DNA of 64,000 nucleotides, taken from NCBI GenBank assembly GCA_964580575.1, contig CAZOLJ010000003.1, forward strand, positions 1-64,000, written 5' to 3'. The position numbers and the translations under genes are program-made. Below the pieces are notes generated by a model, which saw nothing but the letters and a program-made list of their open reading frames with translations, was not told where the DNA came from and did not search any database. The stretch is from CAVPDE01 sp964580575 (GTDB lineage Bacteria > Desulfobacterota > DSM-4660 > Desulfatiglandales > HGW-15). Below are positions 23,841 through 32,471 of the stretch, in pieces (within the stretch, counting starts at the first letter, position 1; each line of letters starts with the position of its first letter).

Positions 23841-24779
23841 GTGAAACGGTTAAGGGTCGCACTGATTGCAGGGGGCATATCCGGGGAACGGGAAATTTCC
23901 ATGAAAAGCGGAGATGCGGTGGAGAAAGCTCTTGACCCGAAGAAGTATGAGGTCAAGCGCTACGATCCACGTGACGATCTCGGCTTGCTTCTCGAGAACA
24001 GCGGAAACACTGATCTGGCTTTGATCTTGCTCCATGGCAGGTATGGAGAGGACGGGTCGATGCAAGGCCTGCTGGACCTGCTGGGCATCTCTTACGTCGG
24101 CTCAGGAATTCTCGGCAGCGCCATGGCCATGAACAAGAGGATTGCCAAGAGCGTGTTCAGGACGGAAGGGGTTCTCGTAGCCGACGATGTTCTCATTTAC
24201 AAAGGAGAGCCCTATTCCTTGGATCAGATTCTGGAACGCCTCGGCGCTGCCACGGTGGTGAAGCCCGCCTCAGAGGGATCGAGCATCGGAGTCACGATTT
24301 GTCACTCCAAGGAGGATCTGCTCAAAGGAATCGAGGCCGCGTTTCACCATGATCAGGAAATCCTGGTGGAGCGTTTCCTCAAGGGCAAGGAGTTGACCTG
24401 CTGTGTCCTGGGAAACAACTCCCTTGAGGCGCTCCCTGTTATCGAAATCGTCCCCAATCCGAAATATTCCTTTTTTGACTACCAGGCGAAGTACACTCCG
24501 GGGGCCACGAGTGAGATTTGCCCTGCAAGGATTTCTCTAGCTCAAACTGAAGCGGTCCAGTCTTGCGCCATGCGAGCTCACAGAGCGCTTCAGTGCAGGG
24601 ACTGGAGCCGAACGGACATGATTCTTTGTGAGGACAAAGTGTATTTGCTTGAAACGAACACCATCCCGGGAATGACGGAGACGAGCCTTGTCCCTCTTGC
24701 TGCCAGAACAGCGGGAATGACTTTTCCCCAGCTCGTGGACCGGCTGATCGGGCTTTGCACGGAGCGCACAAGGAGCTGA
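23841..24779 (+). CDS. ddl: D-alanine--D-alanine ligase
   Basis: ATP-grasp enzyme joining two D-Ala for peptidoglycan. It has 312 residues, with GTG start at 23841 behind GAAGGA. Landmarks are: 'RVALIAGGISGEREISMKSG' (N-terminal D-Ala site), 'LALILLHGRYGEDGSMQGLL', 'LGSAMAMNKRIAKSVF', ATP-grasp 'VVKPASEGSSIGVTI' and 'FDYQAKYTPGATSEICPA'. The catalytic end is 'YLLETNTIPGMTETSLVP'. The omega-loop Tyr pattern (YQAKY) fits a D-Ala specific ligase. The enzyme sits alone next to the presumed origin, not in the usual mur cluster. Confidence 0.92.
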   Translation: MKRLRVALIAGGISGEREISMKSGDAVEKALDPKKYEVKRYDPRDDLGLLLENSGNTDLALILLHGRYGEDGSMQGLLDLLGISYVGSGILGSAMAMNKRIAKSVFRTEGVLVADDVLIYKGEPYSLDQILERLGAATVVKPASEGSSIGVTICHSKEDLLKGIEAAFHHDQEILVERFLKGKELTCCVLGNNSLEALPVIEIVPNPKYSFFDYQAKYTPGATSEICPARISLAQTEAVQSCAMRAHRALQCRDWSRTDMILCEDKVYLLETNTIPGMTETSLVPLAARTAGMTFPQLVDRLIGLCTERTRS

Positions 24780-24971
24780 GCCTTTTACCTGTGATAGATA
24801 CCGAAAAACATTGGCTCCAAAAGGTTAACACATTGAAATTATTTTAATTATTGTTAATTCCCTGTAAAACGCATCGTCTCTGGAATGTTCAGCCTGACCA
24901 AAAACAAACCTCGCCCAATAAAGCCAAACAAAAAAAGGCAACTTGCCGATAATAATAAAGAAAAGACTGGA

Positions 24972-24987
24972 TGTTTCACGTGAAACA
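24972..24987. promoter_or_regulatory. parS centromere site
   Basis: A perfect 16-bp palindrome tgtttcacgtgaaaca, identical to the classical bacterial parS bound by ParB. It lies 124 bp ahead of the parA start, so ParB loading near the origin and possibly autoregulation of parAB are expected. Confidence 0.9.
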
Positions 24988-25111
24988 TAAATTTGCTTTT
25001 CAGGTTTCCTCAATATGTGATATCTGCAATCCCAGCGTGACATCGTATGGGAATCACTGCCTGTAGGTGAATGGCTCCCCCCAGGGAGCTGAAGGAGATT
25101 CCGGAAGACTA

Positions 25112-25894
25112 GTGGGATCCATCGTTTCCATTGCGAATCAGAAAGGCGGAGTAGGAAAGACGACCACAGCCGTGAATCTTTCGGCGTCCGTGGCCGTGGC
25201 AGAGAAGACCTGCCTCCTAGTGGACTGTGATCCTCAGGGCAATGCGACGACCGGCCTGGGTGTCGAGCGGAAATCTCTTGAAAAAGGACTCTATGAGTTC
25301 ATCCTCGGTTCTGCGAAAGATGCGGAAGTGATTCTTCCCACAGGGCTTTCAGGATTGCATCTGATTGGAGCCAATGGGAATCTCATTGGTGCGGAGGTCG
25401 AGATGGCCTCGGCCGAGGAACGGGAGTTTCGACTTAGAAAGCGGCTTGATCCCCTTCGGGAACGCTACGACTATATCTTCCTCGACTGCCCGCCGTCTCT
25501 CGGTTTTCTCACCGTCAATGCCTTGACCGCCTCTGACGCCGTGCTGGTCCCGCTTCAGTGCGAATACTATGCCTTGGAGGGGTTGACTCAGTTGCTCAAG
25601 ACGGTGAGTGCTGTGAGAAGCAGCCTCAACGGAAACCTGGACCTGGCTGGAATCCTGCTCACCATGTTTGATTCCCGGAACAATCTGTCCCTTCAGGTGG
25701 CCGAAGAAATCAGACAGCACTTCAAAGAAGCGGTCTTTCAAACCATTATTCCACGAAACGTCAGGCTCAGCGAAGCCCCAAGCTATGGAAAGCCGGTCCT
25801 CCTTTATGACATCAAATCGAGCGGCGCGCAAAGCTACCTGGCTCTGGCTAAAGAACTGATCGGCAGAGGAGTAAGAAACCATGGCCACACATAA
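25112..25894 (+). CDS. parA: chromosome partitioning ATPase ParA/Soj
   Basis: Deviant-Walker ATPase that moves origins apart together with ParB and parS. The start is chosen at GTG 25112 (VGSIVSIANQKGGVGKTTTA), which matches the family opening; GTG 25067 would add 15 unconserved residues. The protein has 260 residues. P-loop is 'KGGVGKTTTAVNL', A' motif 'LLVDCDPQGNATTGLG', and Walker B region 'DYIFLDCPPSLGFLTVNAL'. The C-terminal end 'SEAPSYGKPVLLYDIKSSGA' is typical of Soj. It overlaps parB by 14 nt. Confidence 0.92.
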   Translation: MGSIVSIANQKGGVGKTTTAVNLSASVAVAEKTCLLVDCDPQGNATTGLGVERKSLEKGLYEFILGSAKDAEVILPTGLSGLHLIGANGNLIGAEVEMASAEEREFRLRKRLDPLRERYDYIFLDCPPSLGFLTVNALTASDAVLVPLQCEYYALEGLTQLLKTVSAVRSSLNGNLDLAGILLTMFDSRNNLSLQVAEEIRQHFKEAVFQTIIPRNVRLSEAPSYGKPVLLYDIKSSGAQSYLALAKELIGRGVRNHGHT

Positions 25895-26726
25895 AGCCCT
25901 GGGCAAAGGACTCTCCGCCCTGATCCCTGAAACAGAGGACTTCGGTACCGGAGCGGTGAGGTTTTTTCAGTGCCCCATTGAAATGATCGAACCCAACCCC
26001 TATCAGCCGAGGCAGACTTTTGAAGGAGAGGAGCTGGAGGAACTGGCCAGTTCTGTCAAGGAGCAGGGAATCCTGACCCCTCTCCTTGTGAGCAAAACGG
26101 AGAAGGGCTACTGTCTCATTGCAGGCGAGCGCCGCTGGAGGGCCGCTCAGAAGGCCGGGCTCGCCAGGGTGCCTGTGGTGGTCCGGGAGACGACACCTGC
26201 TCAGTCGCTGGAACTGGCTTTGATTGAAAATATTCACAGGAAAGATCTCAATCCCATCGAAGAGGCCATGGCCTACAGCCGGCTTCTCGATAATGCAGGG
26301 GTGACCCAGGAGTCGCTTGCCGCCCGGCTCGGAAAGGACAGGGCAACCATCGCAAACACTGTCAGGCTGCTGAAACTGCCGACCTCGATTCAAAAAGACC
26401 TGATGGAGGACCGCCTTTCCATGGGTCACGCAAGGGTGCTTGCCGGCTTGAAGGATAGTCTGGAGCAAAAGGCCATGCGGGATGAGATCATGAGGAAAGA
26501 CCTTTCCGTGCGGCAGACAGAAGCGCTGGTCAAGAGAAGGAGCCGCTTGGGGTCATCGAGACCTCGGGCGAGAGGCAAGGATCCGTACTTGCAGTCGCTG
26601 GCGGACAGCCTGAAGAATTCTCTTGGAACAAAGGTGGAGATCAAAAAGCGAGGCAAACAGGGAAGCATCCTGATCTATTTCTATTCAGACGAAGAGCTGG
26701 ACCGGCTTCTGGAGGTTCTAGGATGA
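25881..26726 (+). CDS. parB: chromosome partitioning protein ParB
   Basis: CTPase clamp that loads at parS and spreads along DNA. It has 281 residues beginning MATHKALGKGLSALIPETED, the usual ParB N-terminus. The CTP-binding/arginine patch is 'IAGERRWRAAQKAGL' with 'ENIHRKDLNPIEEA'. The parS-reading HTH is 'TQESLAARLGKDRATIANTVRLL', given as codons 150-172. A C-terminal dimerisation region ends 'YFYSDEELDRLLEVLG'. Its start overlaps parA, indicating coupled translation. The perfect parS is upstream. Confidence 0.92.
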   Translation: MATHKALGKGLSALIPETEDFGTGAVRFFQCPIEMIEPNPYQPRQTFEGEELEELASSVKEQGILTPLLVSKTEKGYCLIAGERRWRAAQKAGLARVPVVVRETTPAQSLELALIENIHRKDLNPIEEAMAYSRLLDNAGVTQESLAARLGKDRATIANTVRLLKLPTSIQKDLMEDRLSMGHARVLAGLKDSLEQKAMRDEIMRKDLSVRQTEALVKRRSRLGSSRPRARGKDPYLQSLADSLKNSLGTKVEIKKRGKQGSILIYFYSDEELDRLLEVLG

Positions 26727-26893
26727 TAGAATCCTAGGCAAAAAGCTTCAGTGTCAGATGGGCAGAAGTTCAAAGGAGGACCGCAGAATATCGAATAACG
26801 AATAAGGAACGCCGAAGGAAACAAGAAAGAGATTGGACTTCACTGCGTATGCATTTCCCGGGTATTGGTTGACGGACATGGAGAGGACAACGT

Positions 26894-27313
26894 ATGGTGG
26901 TGATGGTGATGGATGGTCAGGGGGGAGGGATTGGATCGGTTATCATCAAGGCCCTGCGCACCGCTGTTGCAGAAGAGGTGGAGATCCTGGCCTTGGGCAC
27001 GAACTCTGCGGCCACGGCACGAATGATGAAAGCCGGGGCGAACCGGGGAGCAACAGGCGAAAACGCCATCGAACAAACCTCCCCAAAGGTAGATGTGATC
27101 ATGGGTCCTCTGGCCATTCTCATGGCCCACGCTATGATGGGCGAAGTGACCCCGAGAATGGCTGAGGCAGTGAGCGCGAGCAGTGCAAAGAAAATACTGA
27201 TCCCTCTGACCCAGGAGAGGGTCAGGCTCGTGGGCGTCACGGCCGACCCTCTGCCGCACCTGGTGGAGGAGGCGGTGAGAGTGTTGAAACAGATTATCCT
27301 TGTTCCAGCATAG
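26894..27313 (+). CDS. DUF3842 family protein
   Basis: The 139-residue protein starts MVVMVMDGQGGGIGSVIIKA behind GGAGAGGA. The opening 'MDGQGGGIG' is a glycine-rich loop after a beta strand, and 'EILALGTNSAATARMMKAGAN' and 'VDVIMGPLAILMAHAMMGEVT' are the conserved blocks of DUF3842, a Rossmann-like family found in anaerobes. The biochemical role is unknown. The MBL-fold gene follows 9 nt after the stop, so the two probably form an operon. Confidence 0.8.
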   Translation: MVVMVMDGQGGGIGSVIIKALRTAVAEEVEILALGTNSAATARMMKAGANRGATGENAIEQTSPKVDVIMGPLAILMAHAMMGEVTPRMAEAVSASSAKKILIPLTQERVRLVGVTADPLPHLVEEAVRVLKQIILVPA

Positions 27314-27322
27314 GAGGATGTC

Positions 27323-27952
27323 ATGACTTGGAAAGATATGGCGAAAAAGATCGTTTGGTTGGGGCACGACTGCTTCAGGGTCGATGCGGCAAAGGTCGTT
27401 TACTTCGACCCGTACCAGATTTCAGGGGGGCCAAAGGCAGACCTTATCCTGGTAAGCCATGATCACTTTGATCATTGCTCACCGGAGGATGTGGCCAAAA
27501 TTCAAGGACCTAAGACCGTGGTTGTTACAGAGAAGGACTCAGCCAAGAAGCTCAAAGGCGATGTGAGGGTCTTGAAACCTGGAGAGGCCCTTACTGTAGG
27601 TGGCGTGAAACTCGAGGCCGTCCCCTCTTACAACGTGGACAAGGATTTCCACCCCAAGAAGAACGGTTGGCTCGGCTTTATCGTCGAGATGGAAGGGGTC
27701 AGGATCTACCACGCAGGCGACACGGATTTCATTCCGGAAATGAAAGATTTTCAAGTGGATATCGCCCTGATCCCTGTGTCGGGAACCTATGTCATGACCG
27801 TGGACCAAGCCCTTAAGGCCACCCTTGCCATGAAGCCGAAGCTGGCAATTCCCATGCACTACGGTGCCATTGTGGGCAGCGACGACGATGCCCAGAAGTT
27901 CAAGAAGGGTTTGGAGGGAAAAGTGGAGGTTCTGATCCTGCAGAAAAGCTAG
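27323..27952 (+). CDS. MBL-fold metal-dependent hydrolase (UlaG-like)
   Basis: Metallo-beta-lactamase-fold protein of 209 residues, cytosolic, in the L-ascorbate-6-phosphate lactonase-like/UPF0173 group. Metal ligands are in 'LVSHDHFDHCSPEDV' (H-x-H-x-D-H), 'IYHAGDTDFIPEM' (Asp) and 'IPMHYGAIVGS' (His). 'KIVWLGHDCFRV' is the family N-terminus. Start ATG 27323 follows GGAGG. Substrate unknown. It lies directly after the DUF3842 gene, and palindromic element copy 3 begins 36 nt after the stop. Confidence 0.82.
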   Translation: MTWKDMAKKIVWLGHDCFRVDAAKVVYFDPYQISGGPKADLILVSHDHFDHCSPEDVAKIQGPKTVVVTEKDSAKKLKGDVRVLKPGEALTVGGVKLEAVPSYNVDKDFHPKKNGWLGFIVEMEGVRIYHAGDTDFIPEMKDFQVDIALIPVSGTYVMTVDQALKATLAMKPKLAIPMHYGAIVGSDDDAQKFKKGLEGKVEVLILQKS

Positions 27953-27988
27953 GAAAAACAAGCAATTAATAATCTTTAAGAATAAACC

Positions 27989-28123
27989 TGACGGTCTCGT
28001 AAAAAGTCGAAAAAACCCCTTTTCCGTCATTCCTACGAAAGCCGGAATCCAGTGTTTCTTTAGGCTTAGGAAATCCCTGGACCCCGTTTTTCAACGGGGT
28101 GACGACTTTTACGAACGCATCAA
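27989..28123. repeat. palindromic MITE-like element, copy 3
   Basis: About 135 bp with ends tgacggtctcgtaaaaagtc and (reverse complement) gttgatgcgttcgtaaaagtc. The inner hairpins are built on gtcattcctacgaaagccgg and accccgtttttcaacggggt. It sits between convergent genes (MBL hydrolase and glycosyltransferase), where its hairpins may end transcription from both sides. Confidence 0.75.
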
Positions 28124-28263
28124 CTTGTATTAGCTTTCTTTCACCATGGCGATGAAAGAACCCTTCCCCCAGGTTGCTGAAGAAGATTAAGGTCCAAGGC
28201 GCGCATCTCGGTTGTGAGAGGCGAGTCGCAAGGCAAAAAAGTGAACTTGTCACTCGTGACTCG

Positions 28264-29100
28264 TCACTTGTCACTTTCCCCTAGTGAATCCGGGAGATTG
28301 AGATAGTACTCCCCCTCTTTTTTTCTCTCCCTCCTCAGGCACCCGTTCCCGTAAACCCGGCATTTGAAGCGTAACTCTTTGAGGGCTGCAGCGGCTTGTT
28401 TTTCAGTGAGGCAGCCGCTGGCGATGAGTCTCGCAATCGCTCGGATTCTGTATTGATCCATTCCGGCGATGCTGCGGGAAAGCTGATCAGGGGATCCTCC
28501 TTCCTTAATGACGAGGGGCTCAGGAATCAGCCAAATGGGGTATTTCCGGGAAATCCTGAGCCAGAGATCATAGTCTTCGCACACAGGAAATTCCTCGTCA
28601 AAGAGGCCCACTTCTTCGAGAAGAGATCGTTTAACCACCACCGCGGACGGGCTCACGACACAGAGCTTCAATGAGGGTTCAAAAATCTCCCCCGAAGGTT
28701 TGAAGTGTTTTTTCATGGGGTTCACTCGAACTCCTCTTCTGATCCATCGCTCCTCAGTCTGGCAGGCCACAGCATTAGGACGTTCTGAAAAAAAGGAAAC
28801 CTGTGCGGCAAGTTTTTCGGGCAGCCAATAATCATCAGAGTCGAGAAAAGCGATAAGAGGCGAGTCAGATGCTCTAATCCCCGTGTTTCTTGCAGCGGAC
28901 ACTCCGAGGTTCCCGGAGTGAGTGATGCTCCGGATATGGGGAAGAAATGGCGCAAGAGCCTTGGGTGTGGCGTCTTCAGATCCATCATCGACAACGAGGA
29001 TCTCATAATCCGAAAAGGTCTGGTAGAGAACAGAAGCAACCGCTCTTGCGATTTTGTGAGCGCGGTTGAAAGTAGGAATGATGACGCTTACCGCAGCCAT
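28264..29100 (-). CDS. family 2 glycosyltransferase
   Basis: GT-A fold transferase using a nucleotide sugar, probably in surface polysaccharide assembly. It has 278 residues from ATG 29100 (MAAVSVIIPTFNRAHKIARA); GTG 29106 is an alternative. Motifs are 'SVIIPTFNRA', 'ILVVDDGSEDAT', 'GVSAARNTGI', 'LIAFLDSDDYWLPEKL' (DxD) and 'FPVCEDYDLWLRISRKYP' (ED motif). The C-terminal 50 residues are basic. The gene overlaps the end of the ispH-ubiA fusion by 13 nt and is the last gene of the operon dus, ispH-ubiA, GT2, suggesting a link between prenyl metabolism and glycosylation that is only inferred. Confidence 0.88.
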   Translation of the reverse strand: MAAVSVIIPTFNRAHKIARAVASVLYQTFSDYEILVVDDGSEDATPKALAPFLPHIRSITHSGNLGVSAARNTGIRASDSPLIAFLDSDDYWLPEKLAAQVSFFSERPNAVACQTEERWIRRGVRVNPMKKHFKPSGEIFEPSLKLCVVSPSAVVVKRSLLEEVGLFDEEFPVCEDYDLWLRISRKYPIWLIPEPLVIKEGGSPDQLSRSIAGMDQYRIRAIARLIASGCLTEKQAAAALKELRFKCRVYGNGCLRRERKKEGEYYLNLPDSLGESDK

Positions 29101-30821
29101 TGCCACAAAAGGGCCAGGAATCCGGCCAGGAAGAGATTCGCCTCCACAAAAGCTTCAGAGCGAGTTCCCGGATACAGGGCACGTCTTTCATACGCAAAGA
29201 GGCAGAGGGTCAAGGTCAGATAGCAGAAAAGGAGGAGGTAAGCCAAGGGACCGACCCACCCGATAAGAGGAGCCACGGCAAGCAGAATCGAACCCGCCAG
29301 CATCACGCATTTCAGGAGCCATAGAGTTCTTTTTTCTCCCAAAGTGATCGGAAGAGTTTCGGAGCCGACAATCAGATCTCCCTGAACCTGGAAAATATCG
29401 AAGAAAGCGGATCTCACGTAGACCACAGAAAACACAAACAGAAAGGAGACGACTTCACCGGTCCAGGGTCCTCTGGGGGTGGCAAGGAGGGGAAGAAGCG
29501 CCATCACAGCTCCCCACGCAAAGGCTTGAGCGAAGGTTTTCGAACCGGGAATGTCCTTGATTTTGGAATATCGCCACAGGTGCCGTTTCCGCAACGGCAC
29601 GATAGGGAGGCTGTAAATGGTGCCGAGGAGACTCAATCCTGCGGTGGCCAGGAAAGCAGGAAGCCCCAAGAAAGCGGAAAGGATAAGCGCCCCTGCAATG
29701 GCTGCAAGGCCTGACAGAATGAGCACGCTGCGGTATTTTCTGTAGAAGAAGGCTCTCTCCGGATCGTTGTAGGTGCTGGCGCCCTTGTCCAGAAGGCGAT
29801 TGAGCACGTGCATGGCGTAAATGTAAAGAAAGGCCAGAGAGGGAAGAACGAGATCAGGGGGTCTTCCTGAGAGAACATTCATGGCATGGGCCAGAGAGAA
29901 CGCACCGAAGGCCGCGACAATATTGGTCTGGAAGATGAATCTTATGAAGTACCTCAGAAATCGATCCAACGCGGTTTCCTTCCGACTCCGAATGGATTCG
30001 ATTTTCTGGACGACTTTGTTGATCATCCAGTTGGGGGTTGATGCCCCTGCAGTCACGCCGATGATTTCCATGGCGGAGAGCTTCTCCCGGTCGAGCTGCT
30101 GGTCAGTTTCAACGTGGAAAACGGGGAGCCCCGTGGATGAGGCCACCTGTGCCAGGCGCCGCGTGTTTCCGCTGTGGAAGCCCCCAACCACCACGATTCC
30201 GTCCACATGGGCAGCAAGGGCGCGGACCTCCTCCTGCCGGCTTTCGGTGGCGCCGCAGATGGTGTCGAAGACAAGGGCTTCCGGAAAGCGCTTCTTGATG
30301 GTCTCCACAATCCGCTCGTAGGTCTGTTTCTCCTGCGTGGTCTGCGCGACCACGAGAACCTTTTCGCTATCAGGCAGTAGGGAGACCTCCTCCGAGGTGC
30401 TGATCACAACGGCGTTTCCGTTGCCGTGACCTTTCAATCCAATCACTTCAGGATGGTCCGGTTCTCCCACGATGACGGCAAGATACCCTTTGTGTGTGTG
30501 ATACCGAATAAGGGCTTGGACCCTGGCCACCCTGGGGCAGGTGGCATCGATGATTTTCAGTCCCGAAGCCTTGAGTAGCTTGCGCTCTTGCGGGGGGATT
30601 CCGTGGGCGCGGATGATGATCGTTCCATGCTTGAGTGCCGAAATATTTCTAGCCACTTGAACCCCTTTGGATTCAAGGAGGTTCATGACCTGCTCGTTGT
30701 GGATGAGAGGTCCGTAAGTGAAGATCGGTCCGGGGTCTTTGTAGGCCTCTCCCAGCACCCTTTCCAGGGCGCGGCGAACTCCCATGCAAAAACCCGCGGT
30801 CTTGGCTTGCTTGACTTTCAA
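29088..30821 (-). CDS. ispH: fusion of IspH (HMBPP reductase) and a UbiA-type prenyltransferase
   Basis: A 577-residue two-domain protein, TTG start at 30821 overlapping the dus stop. Residues 1-280 are IspH, the last step of the MEP pathway making IPP and DMAPP, with the three [4Fe-4S] Cys in 'GFCMGVRRAL', 'IDATCPRV' and 'DTICGATESRQEEV', plus 'IIIRAHGIPP' and 'AGASTPNWMI'. Residues about 295-577 are a multi-pass UbiA-like prenyltransferase. The first Asp-rich site is 'NRLLDKGASTYNDPERAFF' and the second 'DIFQVQGDLIVGSETLP'. Both domains look intact. The acceptor of the UbiA domain is unknown. IspH is usually free-standing at about 280-320 residues. Confidence 0.88.
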   Translation of the reverse strand: MKVKQAKTAGFCMGVRRALERVLGEAYKDPGPIFTYGPLIHNEQVMNLLESKGVQVARNISALKHGTIIIRAHGIPPQERKLLKASGLKIIDATCPRVARVQALIRYHTHKGYLAVIVGEPDHPEVIGLKGHGNGNAVVISTSEEVSLLPDSEKVLVVAQTTQEKQTYERIVETIKKRFPEALVFDTICGATESRQEEVRALAAHVDGIVVVGGFHSGNTRRLAQVASSTGLPVFHVETDQQLDREKLSAMEIIGVTAGASTPNWMINKVVQKIESIRSRKETALDRFLRYFIRFIFQTNIVAAFGAFSLAHAMNVLSGRPPDLVLPSLAFLYIYAMHVLNRLLDKGASTYNDPERAFFYRKYRSVLILSGLAAIAGALILSAFLGLPAFLATAGLSLLGTIYSLPIVPLRKRHLWRYSKIKDIPGSKTFAQAFAWGAVMALLPLLATPRGPWTGEVVSFLFVFSVVYVRSAFFDIFQVQGDLIVGSETLPITLGEKRTLWLLKCVMLAGSILLAVAPLIGWVGPLAYLLLFCYLTLTLCLFAYERRALYPGTRSEAFVEANLFLAGFLALLWQWLR

Positions 30822-31795
30822 TGGAGATCTTCCTCAAGCTCGGAGAAATAGGCGTCCGTTATTGAAGAGAGTGTTTCTTTGTTGACGATCCGGCTGATGC
30901 TTGCCCGAAACCGACTGCTGTTGGGAAGCCCTTTGGTAAAAGAGATCAACAGGCCCCGCATGGTGAAGGCAGCGTTCTTCTCGCTCATGGATTCGCAGAG
31001 AAATCGATAGTGATCCATGACGAAGGATTTCCTGTCCTCCAGCCCGGGCTCAGCGAGAGGGAGGCCTTGTTCCAGGCTCTCGATTTGCCGGAACAACCAG
31101 GGGTTCCTGACGGCTCCCCGACCGATCATCACCGCGTCACAACCTGTCTCCGCCTTCATGCGAAGAGCGGCAGGTGGATTGAACACGTCTCCATTGCCGA
31201 TGACGGGAATCTTGACCGTCTCTTTGACCCTTCTGATCCACGACCAATCCGCAGGAGTGGAAAAACTCTGAGTCGCGAATCTCGGGTGGACCGTGATCGC
31301 GTCTGCTCCGCAGTCTTCCGCAATATGAGCCGCCTCGCAAGCCACCGGATCCAGAGGCGACCAGCCGATACGAATCTTCACCGTGAGAGGCAAAGGGCAG
31401 GACTTGCGAACCGCTCGAAGGATTTCCGCGATCCTGCCCTTGTCTCTTAAGAGAGAAGCTCCTGCCCCTGTTTTCACTACCTTCTTGACAGGGCAGCCCA
31501 TGTTGATGTCGATAAGGTCAGCTCCGTGGCGTGCTGCAATTTCAGACGCTTTAGCCATGACCGCAGGGTCAGCCCCGAAGATCTGCACGGCAAGGGGCTT
31601 TTCATCTGCATGGCTCTTGAGATAGTCGATTGTTTTGCCGTGATTCAACGCAAGCCCCATGGCGCTCACCATTTCCGTTGTCACGAGCCCGGCCCCCAGC
31701 TTCTTGATCGTGAGCCTGAATCCGAGGTTCGTGTACCCGGCCATGGGTGCAAGGACCAGGTCATTTTCCACCCTTAATGAGCCAATCTGCAACAT
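30818..31795 (-). CDS. dus: tRNA-dihydrouridine synthase (DusB-like)
   Basis: FMN enzyme reducing uridines in tRNA. It has 325 residues (MLQIGSLRVENDLVLAPMAG). Dus landmarks are 'LAPMAGYTNLGFR', 'QIFGADPAVM', 'DINMGCPVKKVVKTGAGASL' (active-site Cys in GCP), 'LTVKIRIGW', 'ITVHPRFATQSFS' (the common H-x-R-T-x-x-Q is varied), 'VIGNGDVF' and 'CDAVMIGRGAVRNPWLF'. It is the first gene of a three-gene leftward operon, overlapping ispH-ubiA by 4 nt. DusB versus another Dus subgroup cannot be settled here. Confidence 0.88.
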   Translation of the reverse strand: MLQIGSLRVENDLVLAPMAGYTNLGFRLTIKKLGAGLVTTEMVSAMGLALNHGKTIDYLKSHADEKPLAVQIFGADPAVMAKASEIAARHGADLIDINMGCPVKKVVKTGAGASLLRDKGRIAEILRAVRKSCPLPLTVKIRIGWSPLDPVACEAAHIAEDCGADAITVHPRFATQSFSTPADWSWIRRVKETVKIPVIGNGDVFNPPAALRMKAETGCDAVMIGRGAVRNPWLFRQIESLEQGLPLAEPGLEDRKSFVMDHYRFLCESMSEKNAAFTMRGLLISFTKGLPNSSRFRASISRIVNKETLSSITDAYFSELEEDLH

Positions 31796-31851
31796 ATCGG
31801 GATTCTAGATGAGTTAAAGGACAAATACAACAGGATCGACCTTCTTTGCAT

Positions 31852-31880
31852 TTGACGGCCTAAAGCCGCTCCCCTATAAT
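31852..31880 (+). promoter_or_regulatory. strong sigma70-type promoter
   Basis: TTGACG, 17 bp, TATAAT, both nearly perfect. A start near 31887 would leave a leader of about 60 nt before the DUF4062 gene at 31950, which has GGGAGCGAGAG as its ribosome site. Confidence 0.65.
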
Positions 31881-31949
31881 TGGCAAACAAATCAAACCAA
31901 GGCGCACCCTCTTTTCGCAATCTCCTCTTACCTCTAAAGGGAGCGAGAG

Positions 31950-32471
31950 ATGACACGTACCCCGCCACCCGCCGCAGAGACCCGACGCCCTTACAAGGTT
32001 TTCGTTTCCAGCACCTTTCTTGACAACCGGGAAAGACGCAAGTTCGTTCAAGAGGCCATCACCGTGGCCGGCATGGTCTGGCACGGGATGGAGATCTTCA
32101 CAGCCAGCACTCGCCCAACAGTGGAGGAGTGCCTCCGTTACGTAAAAGAAGCGGACCTGCTGGTGGGCATTATTGCTCGGCGTTACGGATGGGAGCCGGA
32201 CGGCACCAAATCCATCACCGAGATGGAGTACGACGCCGCCAAGGAACGGCTGATGTTTCTCATCGATCCCAAGTTGCCGGTGAACGAGGAAGAGGATTAT
32301 GACCCCGGCGAGGAGCGGTGGGACAAGCAAAAGAAACTGGCGGCATTTAAAAAGCGGATTGCGGGCTACCAGATGCCTGGTCTTTTTACCGAGACGACAT
32401 TACAGGCCAAGGTGCTTGCGGCTCTTAATCAATGGCGCGACACTATGGAGAAAGCTGGTGGCAGGAGGTGA
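31950..32471 (+). CDS. DUF4062 domain protein (probably a truncated defence/STAND-type protein)
   Basis: The 173-residue product begins MTRTPPPAAETRRPYKVFVS. 'YKVFVSSTFLDNRERRKFVQ' and 'ECLRYVKEADLLVGIIARRYG' followed by 'SITEMEYDAAKERL' are the hallmarks of DUF4062, a TIR/SLOG-like domain usually placed at the N-terminus of large NACHT/WD40 or FGE-sulfatase proteins in conflict systems. Here it stops after the domain, and the downstream parts of such a protein are found in other frames (32432-32996). A strong promoter drives it. Whether the isolated domain is functional is unclear. Confidence 0.7.
   Translation: MTRTPPPAAETRRPYKVFVSSTFLDNRERRKFVQEAITVAGMVWHGMEIFTASTRPTVEECLRYVKEADLLVGIIARRYGWEPDGTKSITEMEYDAAKERLMFLIDPKLPVNEEEDYDPGEERWDKQKKLAAFKKRIAGYQMPGLFTETTLQAKVLAALNQWRDTMEKAGGRR

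Noticed and set aside
23546..23935. Open frame across the AT-rich dnaA-ddl spacer
   Set aside because: Phe/Leu-rich because of T-runs, no family, and overlaps ddl out of frame.
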